Assembly: GCF_014839805.1 (NCBI RefSeq)
Contig: NC_051142.1
Location: forward strand, 1,612,001-1,676,000
Source: Manduca sexta
Taxonomy: Eukaryota > Arthropoda > Insecta > Lepidoptera > Sphingidae
Direction of reading: 5' to 3'
Length of the DNA stretch: 64,000 bases
Under the pieces are notes generated by a model. It was not told the DNA's origin, did no database searches, and worked only from the letters and a program-made list of their open reading frames with translations. Shown here piece after piece: positions 38,022-50,000 of the stretch (position 1 is its first letter; each line of letters starts with the position of its first letter). The position numbers and the translations under genes are program-made.

Positions 38022-41000
38022 CTGTTGTATAAAATGTTATTTAAAATTAGTTTAACGTTGCAAGTTAATTTTAGGACAACTTTGTAACTTCTATTAATAA
38101 ATTTTAGTTTACGGGTAAGTGATTGTCGATTTTAACGCCTGGTTTTGCTCTTAGTTTAGTAATCTTGTAGTTGGTTGTTTATAGGAATACATCGCCCCAT
38201 TTAAATTCAGTACGTTGTTACAATATTTACCTGTTAGTGACCGTTGGGTAAATTTTCCGCATCCTGCAGCGTGCGTGCAAAAGTACAATACCAAAATAAT
38301 ATACAAAATAAAAATACAATCTACACTACACAAATTCTATAAAAATTAAGTTTTTGTTTGTTTCTCTAGAACTACTGCTTCGATTCTGAAATTTTTTGCA
38401 GGAATTCAGCGCTGTATTATATTTCTGAGATCTACGGGTTTTTTTTTATTCCAGTAGCGGATTACAAAGCGAGCGTAGCTGCAAGTAATACTGAGTATGT
38501 AGTAAGTTATAGTTATTTTTTTTTTAATAATAAATAAAAGATGTTACCTCAAATTTTAGTGGAGTGGGGGGTGGAGTAGGAGTGAGGGACAGAGGTATGG
38601 ACACTTGGTCATTCTGGGAATAAATAAGGGAGTATTACTAACTGTAGTAAACATTAATGAACAGTATTATTTAAGGAGTAAAAAGCTTCGGAGTTTGAGT
38701 CGGGTATAGTGGTATTTCTATTCAATATCAGCTTAGAGTTTTTTTTGATACTGCGATAGGTTCGACCTCTATTATCACATCATGGAACAGACTCCACAAG
38801 GCTTAAAGTGAAAGCATTATGTTAAGCTTTGGCTAACCCGAAGTTAAAGGCGTGTGTATTTTCCAATGTGGTTGATTGGTGAGTAAAGCTATCGTGTGTA
38901 CCTGTGTTGTGGGCGCGGGCACGAAGTAGGTGGCGGGGGGCGGCGGCGGCGCGGGCCCGAGCACGTCGGCGGCGGGCGGCAGCGCGCGCGGCGCCGACGT
39001 GCCCGGGTTGAACACGTCCACGTACGACTTCTTTATGTCTGCCACAACACAACACACAATCGTACATTTCAAGTAACAATTTTTTGGAAATAGGCGAATA
39101 GACCGAGTCATATAACAAGCTAGGACAAATGTGCAGTGACTCTCAATATAATAGAATCGTTATCAATGAACATATTATGTCAAGTGTGTGTGTGCACTTA
39201 CGTCTTCCCTTCTGCATTTTGAATATGTTGGAGACGGGCGCGGTGGGGGGCGCCGCGGTCGGCGCTGACGTCTGCAGCGGCGGAGAATTACTCCTATAAA
39301 ATAATCATTATAATATGGTCATTCAATTAAAAATCCATTGCAGAATTTCCGGAAGTATAAAACTGAAAACATGAGAACGTTTTCTTAAAGTATCCAACAT
39401 GGCCATATTTGCTTCTGTATCTCTAAATAGGGAATTAATTTGTTTTTAGACTTGTGCAAGTTTGTGTGCTAATGTAAACCTCGCAGACGGAGTGGAATGG
39501 CGCGTTGTCTCACCTGAGCTGCTGCACGAGGTCCGCCATCTTGGGCGGCGGCGGCGGCGGCTGGTCCGTCTCCTCACCGTCGCCGTCCAGGTTGCGCCAG
39601 CGCTTCTTCTGCTCGTCCCACACGATCTACATACATCAGATAGCTAACTTAAGAAATGTCATGACCGCTGATTGTACTGATATAGCTCATACGTACCAAT
39701 ATAGGTAATTTATTGTTCTAATATATAAATATAAGTACAAGAAAAAATATATAAATATCTTTAAATGTGGCGAAAAAAAATTATTGGTAAATACGTAGTG
39801 ATGTCACAATTTATTTTCATATTTAACTTAGATGTAAAAATAAACATTTTGCGAACAAAGTTAGGGTATTCACTATTTGCTAGCTAATGCTTAGGTTTGT
39901 ACCCATGAATTTTATCGGCAAAATCAATTTTACTATATCTGCATTCTATTTACATATTATTCCAAATAACTTGATGCTTTTTTTTCATAAAGCATATTTG
40001 ATATCCTTACTCCCATATTTTATGTCAACATAAGCTGTGAAAATGTTACATACAAATCTACAAGAGAAATTAGTGTACAATAAAACTCTGTCTAAATACC
40101 ACTCGTTTATTACTCCCACTGTAATACATAGTATAGATAAATTCTATAAAACATATCAATGTATACATATAATATTAAATACTTTAACATAGAGCCAGTA
40201 CAATGTGATACTTATAGAATATAAAAAACATATCACAACGGTATTTTGATATAAATAATTTACAATATTTTAACCAGATATTTTTCTGTAGACAGTAAAT
40301 AATTTAATATTTTGTAGAATATAATAAACTCAAAAGATGGGCATGTAGGGAAAATGGGCTAAAATTTACATAATATTAAAGGATTAAACAAGTTTAGCGT
40401 TCCATCAACATAATATATTATTCACTAAAATATATTATAGAAAAGAACATGACTTGTTCGCGCACGAACGCAAGTCACCTACGGCATGTGAGTGACAGAG
40501 AAGGCATGTATAATGAGCGGTCTGCTATAGCTATGTAGACGCTGCTGACGTTATGGCACACCACCTCTAACGGAAATTTATAAAAGAGAGAGAGAGAATA
40601 AAAGACATTATAAATACTAAATTTACTTTTTTATTTATAAATCTGCATTCTGTCATTGAACTTGTGTATAAAACCCGAGGAATTATTTGATATAATATTT
40701 CATCAGTATTGTGTTTCATTTGGTATCGAATTTGTTCATGCACAAAAAACATTACTAAGTATGACTAGAAACGTTTTGAAACTAAAATCAATCTAAATAC
40801 ATTCGTCATTATTGACAATTGAATTCGAGGGGAATAAGAATGTGTTCAAACATTTTTTTTTACTTTTTTCGACTATAACAAACGAACAATACGCCCACGA
40901 CAAATTATTCGGTTATGTTGGATGAACACTGAATCATGGCAAATATTTCGTTACGACTCGTTTAAACAATACGATCTAGCATGATAGTTACAACAGTGCA

Positions 41001-44000
41001 GTTACTTGCATCGTATGGAGACATTATACGAGTTACCGCCACGTGTGACCCAAATTATACTAGTCTTCCTCTGTTTGAACGCGAATCCACTACCCTCGAC
41101 TTAGTCAGCGGAATAGCCTATGCTAGTCCTTGAATCCACAGGAATGACGAGTCAATAAATGTGGAGTATAGGTTCCATGAGCTCGCGATTTATTCCCGCC
41201 TATTTCTATTCCCGCCACGCCTACATCAAGGTGGGCACGTCGCGTACTTTAATCACTTGTTTTCGACTCACTGTTGGGTTCTTGTCGTCTGGCAGGATCA
41301 TCTGGTTGGGCGGGCGGAGCGACAGCTTGGTGAAGATGCCGCCGAACCAGCCGCGACCCTTGCCGTCGCGCGACTGCTCCTCCTTCTTGCCCTCCGACTT
41401 CTTCTGCTTCGGCGAGTCCGGTGCGTCGCCGTCTGCTTGCTGAAGATAGCATGATGGAATTGAAGAAGATGAGTAGTGTATATTTAGTTAAAAAACTGCA
41501 GACACTTACTGTCATCAGGATTGAATTAAGGGAATTAGGTTTTATTTTAGTATATTGAAAATTAGTATGGATATAGAACATAGAATACTTTTATATAGGT
41601 ATACATAAACAAAGCATATTTCAATGATCGGGATTAGTCCATAGTTCTAAGTAGGATATTAATCAGGCAGGAGGAGGAGCATGTCGCTCCCATCCGTGTA
41701 TTATAGTTGGGTTTACAGTAAGCGAGTGTACTGACCTCTGTACTAGGCGGTCTGTCGTCATCGTAGTCAGCGTACGCGTTGGCGCTGGTGTTGCCGCCGG
41801 GCATGGTGATGGTGGGCCGCGGCTCGTCCCCGTCGGGCCGCTCCCCCGCGCCCGCGCCCGCGCCCGCCTGCCGCAAGCCCACCGATACGCGACTACGCTC
41901 GCCCGCGCGGGGCCAGTCGCCCGGCCCGCACCGCGGCCAAGATACCACTACTCATACCATCACGGCCCAACGCGACCGACCATACTAGCCGCCGTAACAA
42001 CGCGTACATGTTGATGCCATCGAATTTATCACAATTTTCTGGTCAATATTTTCTTAATTCTAACGTGTAATCTGAAGTTATTCTTAAACCATCGATCTAT
42101 TTATAAGTAAGTACTAGGGGTAAGGATAACGAGCAAAATGACATTCTAAAAACGGCCGTAACGTGATATCTGCTTCGACTTTTTGATTAAATTACATTTG
42201 ATAAGTTTCTGTCATAACCTCTGTGAAGGTTACTTTGACTTTGTTTAAGTTCGACTGAGAAAAATAGTTTATACTTGATTTAATTTCATACAATTAAACG
42301 AAGAATCATCAATATTTTCATAGCCCTATTAAAATATATATTTCTAGTATATGATAGCTTCAAGTTCATAAAAAGAACGCTCGAGTCGCACTTAGATGTA
42401 AGTCGAAGCTTATTTAATGTCTCAGCACTAGCACATAACAATGTGCAATAGTTATCGGTCCGTTTTTGGATAGCCACCTTTAATCTAGTACAGACTAGTT
42501 AACAGTTAACATCTCTACTGACGCGTGTAGTTTCGTGAAGCACATTAAGCGAGAGCGTTAAATCATAGGAATAAATAAATAACAATGAGGTGGCAATAAA
42601 AATAAACAACGCAAAAACCGTTTCGTGATATCTTGGCGTCAGTGCGGCGGGAAGGAATGCAAATTGAGCGCCGAAAAAATATGTTGAAAGCGTGCTTAAT
42701 AAGTGTACGTAAAATTAACGTAAGAAAGCAAAGTAACGTAAAAAAATAATCATATAGAGAGTTAAATTATGTCTTGCATACACTAGGCAACAACTGGTCA
42801 TATACTGGCAAGACTGTGACCATTCTAACTTAGTGCAGTGTAGCTAAAATAATTTCCACAAACGAGAAAAATAAAATGAACTAGTGATACAGCTGCCCTC
42901 TGAACGCGATTCGTAGTGAGGTTATACAGCTAGGTTTTTTACAATCGATATCCAGCCATAATGGCATTTAATATCAGACTTGTTGAAAGTGACGTGTTGC
43001 GAGTGCAATATTGCCTAGTGAATACAAGGTTTTATGCTGTTAATAAACCCCCTCACTTATATATATTATTGAAGAGTTCACTATTACATTTCCTTTTATT
43101 TTCGGGCTTATAAAATATATGCCCAAAAATAATATCATTTGTAATCATATTGCAATTTTAGGGTTGTTTGTAACATCATGCGACGGAAATAGACTTGATG
43201 TTTCTTCGCCCTGCATGTAAGCGGAATAAGTAAGGGGGTAGAGTACAATAAAAATAACAACAAAGTATCAGGACAGGGTTCCATACAAGTATTCGGGTTT
43301 ATTTTGAATGTGGGTAATTCATAAACTTCTGAAAACATCATTATAAGACTACCGCGCGAAAAAAAAATATGTACCATCCAATTTGTAACAAATTTTACAC
43401 GCCTTTGTCGCTAACTGTAAAAGTTTTAGGGAGGTTACACGGTGCGAGCTAGCATGCGAACTAACCTGGTCAGTCACATCGTATGGCTATGGTAGTTTTA
43501 TCACCACTAGACGATCAATATAGAATACCATATTCTATAAAAGTTTCGTTTTTATATTTCCCGTTTCCTAGCACCATTTCATTACTAATTCGGCAGTTAA
43601 ATTCACCCATTTTCCGCAATCCATCATTAAGAGACGGCAGGAGCAAGTCGAGCTACATGCGAGTAACCCATAGCAGTGACTATACAATGTCAAGTTAGTA
43701 GCTTGCACTGTGTAACTTTATGTTGCAATAATTACACATCACGTGTGAAAATTGTTCATGTAAGCGAAAATAGGAAACAAAACATCAATTTGAATAAAAA
43801 AAAGGTGAAAAATTTCATTAGTTTCAGAAGATATGATATGAGATTCACGAATAAAACAATAGCATTCACTAAAAATATTCCATCTAAAATGCACTAAAAG
43901 AAATGAAACAAAACAGTGCGCAGTGGCATCGTTAGAGCGTGCAGCGCCCGGCCCGACAGCCCCACTGGTTATAACTTTGGTTTAAAGAAAAATGCAACCC

Positions 44001-47000
44001 GAGAGTAAAACGGGTCGAACCTAAGGGGTGAAAATATATATTGTTTTAGATTGAGATTATTTAGATAATTGGACTGTTTTGTATTGCTATGTAAAGATAA
44101 TAATGTCATGAATTTATAAATCACGAAGCATTTATTGGATAACACCCTAGCCTCAGGGTGACGGGCATATCTCGTGCCTCATTTTATAATTCATATTACA
44201 GATGGCGATTTATAGTCAGTTTCGTCATTTAATTACTAATAAAATAAAGATAACACAATTTGATTAGAAGATAACATAATTTGAAGAAAAAATCGGTTTG
44301 TCCATAATGCAATAATCTCAATCTAAATGACTCCTTTTCCTCCCTTGGAGTCGTGTTTACCCCTCTTTATGAAAGAGATCAAGTAGTGTCCGCCGCGCCC
44401 GCCACTCGTCTCTAACGTCGCCACTGACGCCTACGTTAAACATAACAACACAAAGCACACTCGTGAAAGCGTGTCTGTTATGATGTAAATGCGCGCGTGT
44501 CGTGTGTCGTTATTGGTAATAAGTCGTAACATGTGACGTCCTCTCGTACTCCGTGATATTTAGGATCTCTTGTAATAACGGTTTGCTTCAGGTTTTTCAA
44601 TAGAGTATGTGACGTTGTTCTTGTTGCATGTTGTCTTCGAAATATTTTGTATTCCATGTTTCACTTTCAGTTGGATTCTATGCCATATTTAGAGATGCAA
44701 TTTTTTTTTTTAAATATTTTGTAAATATTTATTGATCACCATTCTCCCTCTGTTATTCGACCTGGTTCCTTACTTCAGTTTCTATGATTTGTACGACATA
44801 AAAATCACACGTATTTTCTAAACAATAATATATCGCCTATTTAGAGCTACAACAATAATAACACCGATAACATAAACAAAATACAACTAATATATAAAAG
44901 CTAACAAATTGTCATGAATAAAATCGGCAACGGACGCCAGACGCCAATAATATGAATTAGAGAAAAACTCTATTCCAATTTTTTAGAAATTACATAATAT
45001 AATAAACAAAATAATTACCGAAAAACGCCACCGTCTGCGAATATACCAAATATTAAATTTGACGAAATCCGCTGCCGACACTAAATCGATTTTTTTCAAC
45101 ATTTTGATATTTTTCAACATGTAAATAATTTAAAATCAGATCGTTATGTATCACAGAGTGTAGACTTGACGAGTCCGCGTGCGCGCGCGTTATATGAAGG
45201 AGACGGGCTCGTCGATGTCGAACGTGGTCGGGCCCGACATGTAGCACTTGTGGTCGGGGTCGCGCCGGGCGCGCCGCTCCAGCGCCACCAGCTCCGCGGG
45301 CGCGTCGATGTCGAACGTCTGCACGGTGCGCTTGCCGAACGCTTTGCGCCGCGCGTCCGTACTCAGCGAGCGTTTGGACATCATCTCCTCGAACTTGTCC
45401 AGGCTCTTCTCTATGGTCTTTCGCAGCTCGCGGCGATGCGTCTCCGGATCCAAAGTGCTCTTTACGTCAACATGTGGTATCGTATTTACGGGCTGTTCAG
45501 GCGGCGACGCCGGCACCTCTATGGGATATGTGCCGCCGAATATCAGTGGTTTGTACACGCCGTCTTTCACGTGCACCGTCTGCCGCGCCCACGAATCTAC
45601 TGTGTGCGATATAACGCGCCCGTACGGCGTTTTTTCCGTCGAGTACATAGTTTTCGGTTTGTCCGGACGGGCCGGCGTGCCTAGTTGTGGACTGTGCGCT
45701 ATCTGAATGTCGAGATCCGAGAGCTGCATCTTTTTTAGGGAAGACTTGCTGCCGGCAGAGTCGACGCTACTACCGCGCGACACCGTCCTCTGTCGGGTGG
45801 TGGGCGCTCGGAAGCTGTCTTCAGCGAAGCCCACGTTGATGGCATCCGGCTTGGGGTGTATTCTACGACGCAGCGCTGGTGACCGGTGGAATTCTACCAG
45901 CTCGAACGCGTCGGCGGACTTGGGCGCGGGAGGGGCGCGGGCGGCGGGCGGCGCGGGGGGAGCGGCGGGCGCTGGCGCGGGCAGGGGCGGCGCGGGCGCG
46001 GGGGACGGGACCGATGCGGGGCCGGGGACGGGGGCCGGCCCGCCGCGGGTCGGGCGTGCGGCTCGCTGCCCCCACACAATACATTACACACACTACACAC
46101 GTTGCAACGGTCACGAGGCGGACGGTATGACAGAATATTTTACTGCCCATAGCAAGAAATAAAAAATGCCCACATATTTCCAACATTGCAACATGTGTAG
46201 TGATGTTGTCGGTCGCTCCCTCTCGGTACGGAACGCACACAAATGAATAAAGTGGAGCGAGATGACTCGCTAGCGATGGCAAGCGGCGCGGCGCGGCGTC
46301 TACTGACCTCACTGACGGACCATGACGGCGCGGGGCTACAGTTTTTATGCTTATATATTTTCAACCTATTAAAAATACCCTTAGCTTTTATATTTGGTTA
46401 ATAAAATGAGATTTTATATATATCAATGAAATAACAATACTCCTCTTTTCTTTGTACTATGGGTGATGCAGCGCAAAACAAATAATATACTAAGTATAGA
46501 TTCCTTTAACGGGCGAATTATGCCATTTTGGTTGCTAGGGTCGGTCGAGTATTATAATATAATATTTAGTTATATATGAAACTCTTCTGCCGTCATGTCC
46601 CGTAACTGAGCGTAAAGCCTCGCGCACGCTCGTTGACTTTAGCGGACAATTTCAAGTACAATGACAAAAATGCTGTGTTGATGATCATGACACACGCCTG
46701 CAATGACCATCAGCATTGGATTGATGATTGCTACACACACTTCAAACAATTTAATATTGACAAGTCCTATTTGCTGTAATATCGAGTCAAAATATGCATA
46801 TAACTTGAATGACGTTAAAACAAGTGGCAAAGTTATCTTTTGATACTAAATTTAATTCTTCTAATTATAAACTAAATGTATGTTTTATCGACCTTATTTT
46901 TCTGTGTAGTTAACGAACAATTCTCTGACCTTGATTTTCCATTTTATTATTAATATTGGAAATATACTGAAATTAAATAAAGACTTTACGAGGCCATTCC

Positions 47001-50000
47001 ACAACATGTTTTATTATTTTAAATTCACCGATACGCGGAACCCTGTCTATTTATAACCCTCAATAGAACCACTTGCGTTACCTAGCATTTTGACAATGCC
47101 ATTATATCCTATCGCATCCCCGCTAAGGCGCTCACTTACCTCCCCATATGCGTAGGTGTTGTCCCCCTGCCAGTACGGGTCCGCGTAGGACTGCGCGTGG
47201 TGTTCTTCCGTCCGGTGCCAGTCCTCGCCGTACGTCGGGTAGGCGGGCTGCTCGGGCTCCTGCTGCGCGTGTTGTTGCGGGACTTGTTGCGGCACTTGCG
47301 GCACTTGTTGGTTATAGTACTGCGCCGCGTAGTCCGGCGTCTCTTCTGTGGGCTCGCCGTACGTCTGCTGTACCGGTTGTTGGTACTGTTGCGCCTGGCG
47401 GGTACAGAATGATCTCTTAAAAATAATATAAACACACTCATTGGATATTGTTCTCATCTCATTATGACTAATTTGATCGTTCGCTCAAAGGGCCACTACG
47501 GCTCAGACCGTCACTACTACAGGACGACTAGAAAGAAGAAAAACGAAATACAAGCAACTTAAGTCAACTACACTTTTGTACTATTTTAGCCTTTGGAGCC
47601 TGCGTAATTACTGGATATTATGAGGTTTAACATCTTCAAGCTGAGCGGCGCTGTATGATGTTATGTTTATGCGCGGTTGTGTCGCTTACCATCAGGCGAG
47701 CGGCATGCTTATCTCGCCGTTCAAATACAAACAAAAAAGAGCTGTATTACAGTTCACAATGTGTCGCACAACTGACCTGGTCTCCCCATGCGTACTGCTG
47801 GTTCTGCGCGTAGCCGTAGGGCTGGTGCTGCGGCGTCACCTGCGACGCGGACTGTTCCGCCTGCGCATGCGCACGCGCACACATGTTAGTTACACAACTC
47901 ACTCGAATATTAATACTGCATGCCAATATTTAGACAAATACATATAAACAATAGGAAAATATATTACAATATCGTGCAATTATTCTACACTTTACAAGAT
48001 TTTAATATCAGTATACAGGGTGTTTATTAATGTATTCAATCATTTAGCAAAAAGTACAGCTCGTTAAAGTATCTTTTCTGCAAACCTTATAGATTTAAGA
48101 ACGTCACAAATAAAACTGTAAAGCCTAAACAAAATGTATTTTTCGATGTATAGTTGTTTACACTAGAATAACTCATAAATGAAAGTTGGAAGCCTTTACA
48201 AACTTTCTTATTTGTATTATTAAAGATCATACGTTGAGCATGTGCGCGACGTTCTTGACGTCATCGAGCCACTGCTGGTGGTGTCGCGGGGATGGCTCGC
48301 CGCTCTCGGGACCCTCGTCCAGCAGCGGCGGGTCCTCCTGCAGCGTCGGGTCGTGGTACTTCAACCTTGGGGAATATCAACATTTATCAGTTCACATAAT
48401 TAAAATTAGTTCTTAGGACTTAACGATTTTGTGCGGTGAATTTCAACTGGTTATGTAGCAAACTAAGTATAGTGAGATTTAGCGGTTATTCACATCCTCT
48501 GCTCGTAATACATAGTCGCGCGCGAGCTCTGAGGAATCGCGTGGTGGAGTAAGAGACGGGTGTGCCCCACCGTCCCGCTCGCACACGCACGCCCCGCACA
48601 CGACCAGTACGAGCTATTCACATTACTCGCACTATTTAAATATTTTTTTTCGCAATATTTTTATTTTGTATCGAATTTATTAAAAAAAAAAAAAATATTC
48701 CAAGTTTAACCGGATGGTCATATCGATAACGTAATATCGACAAGGTCACTACGTCAACGTTCGTTGATATTTGTCGGAGGTCACGCGCAGATCAGTACAT
48801 GGGTCGTGCGTACCTGTCGGCAAGCTCGGCGAGGCTGCAGGCGAGCGCGGGCGAGTAGTGCTGCGGCGCGCGGGTCAGCGCTCGCGCCGCCTGCTCCGCG
48901 TAGCCCAGCGCGCGCTCGTACAGCCCCGCGTCCACCAGCCGCGTCGCCATCAGCAGCTTGTACACCTGACAACGCACAGTATCAGCAACCGTATGGCTCC
49001 ACCAACAGCTTTATTCATTTATTTCTTGCAGTCAATGAAAATAGCAACATCCCAACGCTCAGTCCTTTCTTACACTACGCTTTGTATTAGTCCTTTTAAT
49101 AAATATACTAGTAGTTAAGTATAAATTATAATAAAGTAACATTTAAAAAGAAACTTATCAATTTACCTGTAACTCAGTGATGACATAGTCCTGATTGAGC
49201 GAGAGCGCGTACTCGTATATCTCGGTGGCGAAGATAGCTGTGTTGGTGGCGAACTGGGCCAGTGTGGTCATCTTGGGGTCCGCCAGCAACAGCGACAGGC
49301 GCGGCGTGGCGGGTGTCGGGCCGGCCGGCGCCAGCGGGGCCAACGGGTGTCGCGCCCACGGCACACCCGCCGACAGGTAGCAGAATTGCGCCGAGTATAG
49401 CAACCCACGGGAGGATAAACTGTCGCCTGCGGGAAATAAGTAGTATCATATTATTTAGATACATTATGTACTAAAGACCGGAAAATTTAACTTAATGTTC
49501 TTATTAAGATTGTAGTACTGACCAAGTTGCGTGAGCGTGCGCTGGTCCTGGTCGGGGCGCGCGGTCGCGTTGGCGAGCAAGATGGCGGCGTGTGGACGCC
49601 AGTCTCCCCACCGCTCGTCCGCCACGCACTGTGCCACGAATTAATACATTTGAAACAAAATCTAATTAAGTTTTACACTTACACAATTATAACGTGTTTT
49701 TTTTATTTTTGAAATGTTAAGTAATGATACAACATTTTTGAATTATATTACAATGACTGTTCATGTACGTCTGGCTGAGTATTTAGTATATATTATGGTG
49801 TGTAGTGTGTAGTGTGTAGTGTGTAGTGCGTACCGTGGCGGCGGGCGGCGCGGCGCCGGCGAGCGCGGCGTAGAGCGTGTGCAGCGGCTCGGCGCGCGGC
49901 AGCGAGGCCACGAAGCGCGCGGACACGAGCGCGCGCGTGCGGCGCGGCGCGTGCGCGGCCAGCTGCAGCGCGTGCCCCCACAGCCCGCGCGACATCGCGA

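Noticed and set aside
38337..38500. Helitron-like sequence ('gtttgtttctctagaactactgcttcgattctg' region)
   Set aside because: Resembles decayed lepidopteran element text but lacks recognisable ends; too uncertain to annotate as an element.
45166..45684. 172-codon plus-strand frame opposite the unassigned exon
   Set aside because: Composition (Arg/Val/Leu-rich) is that of the complement of a GC-rich coding exon; the minus-strand frame has better protein character and a logical stop.
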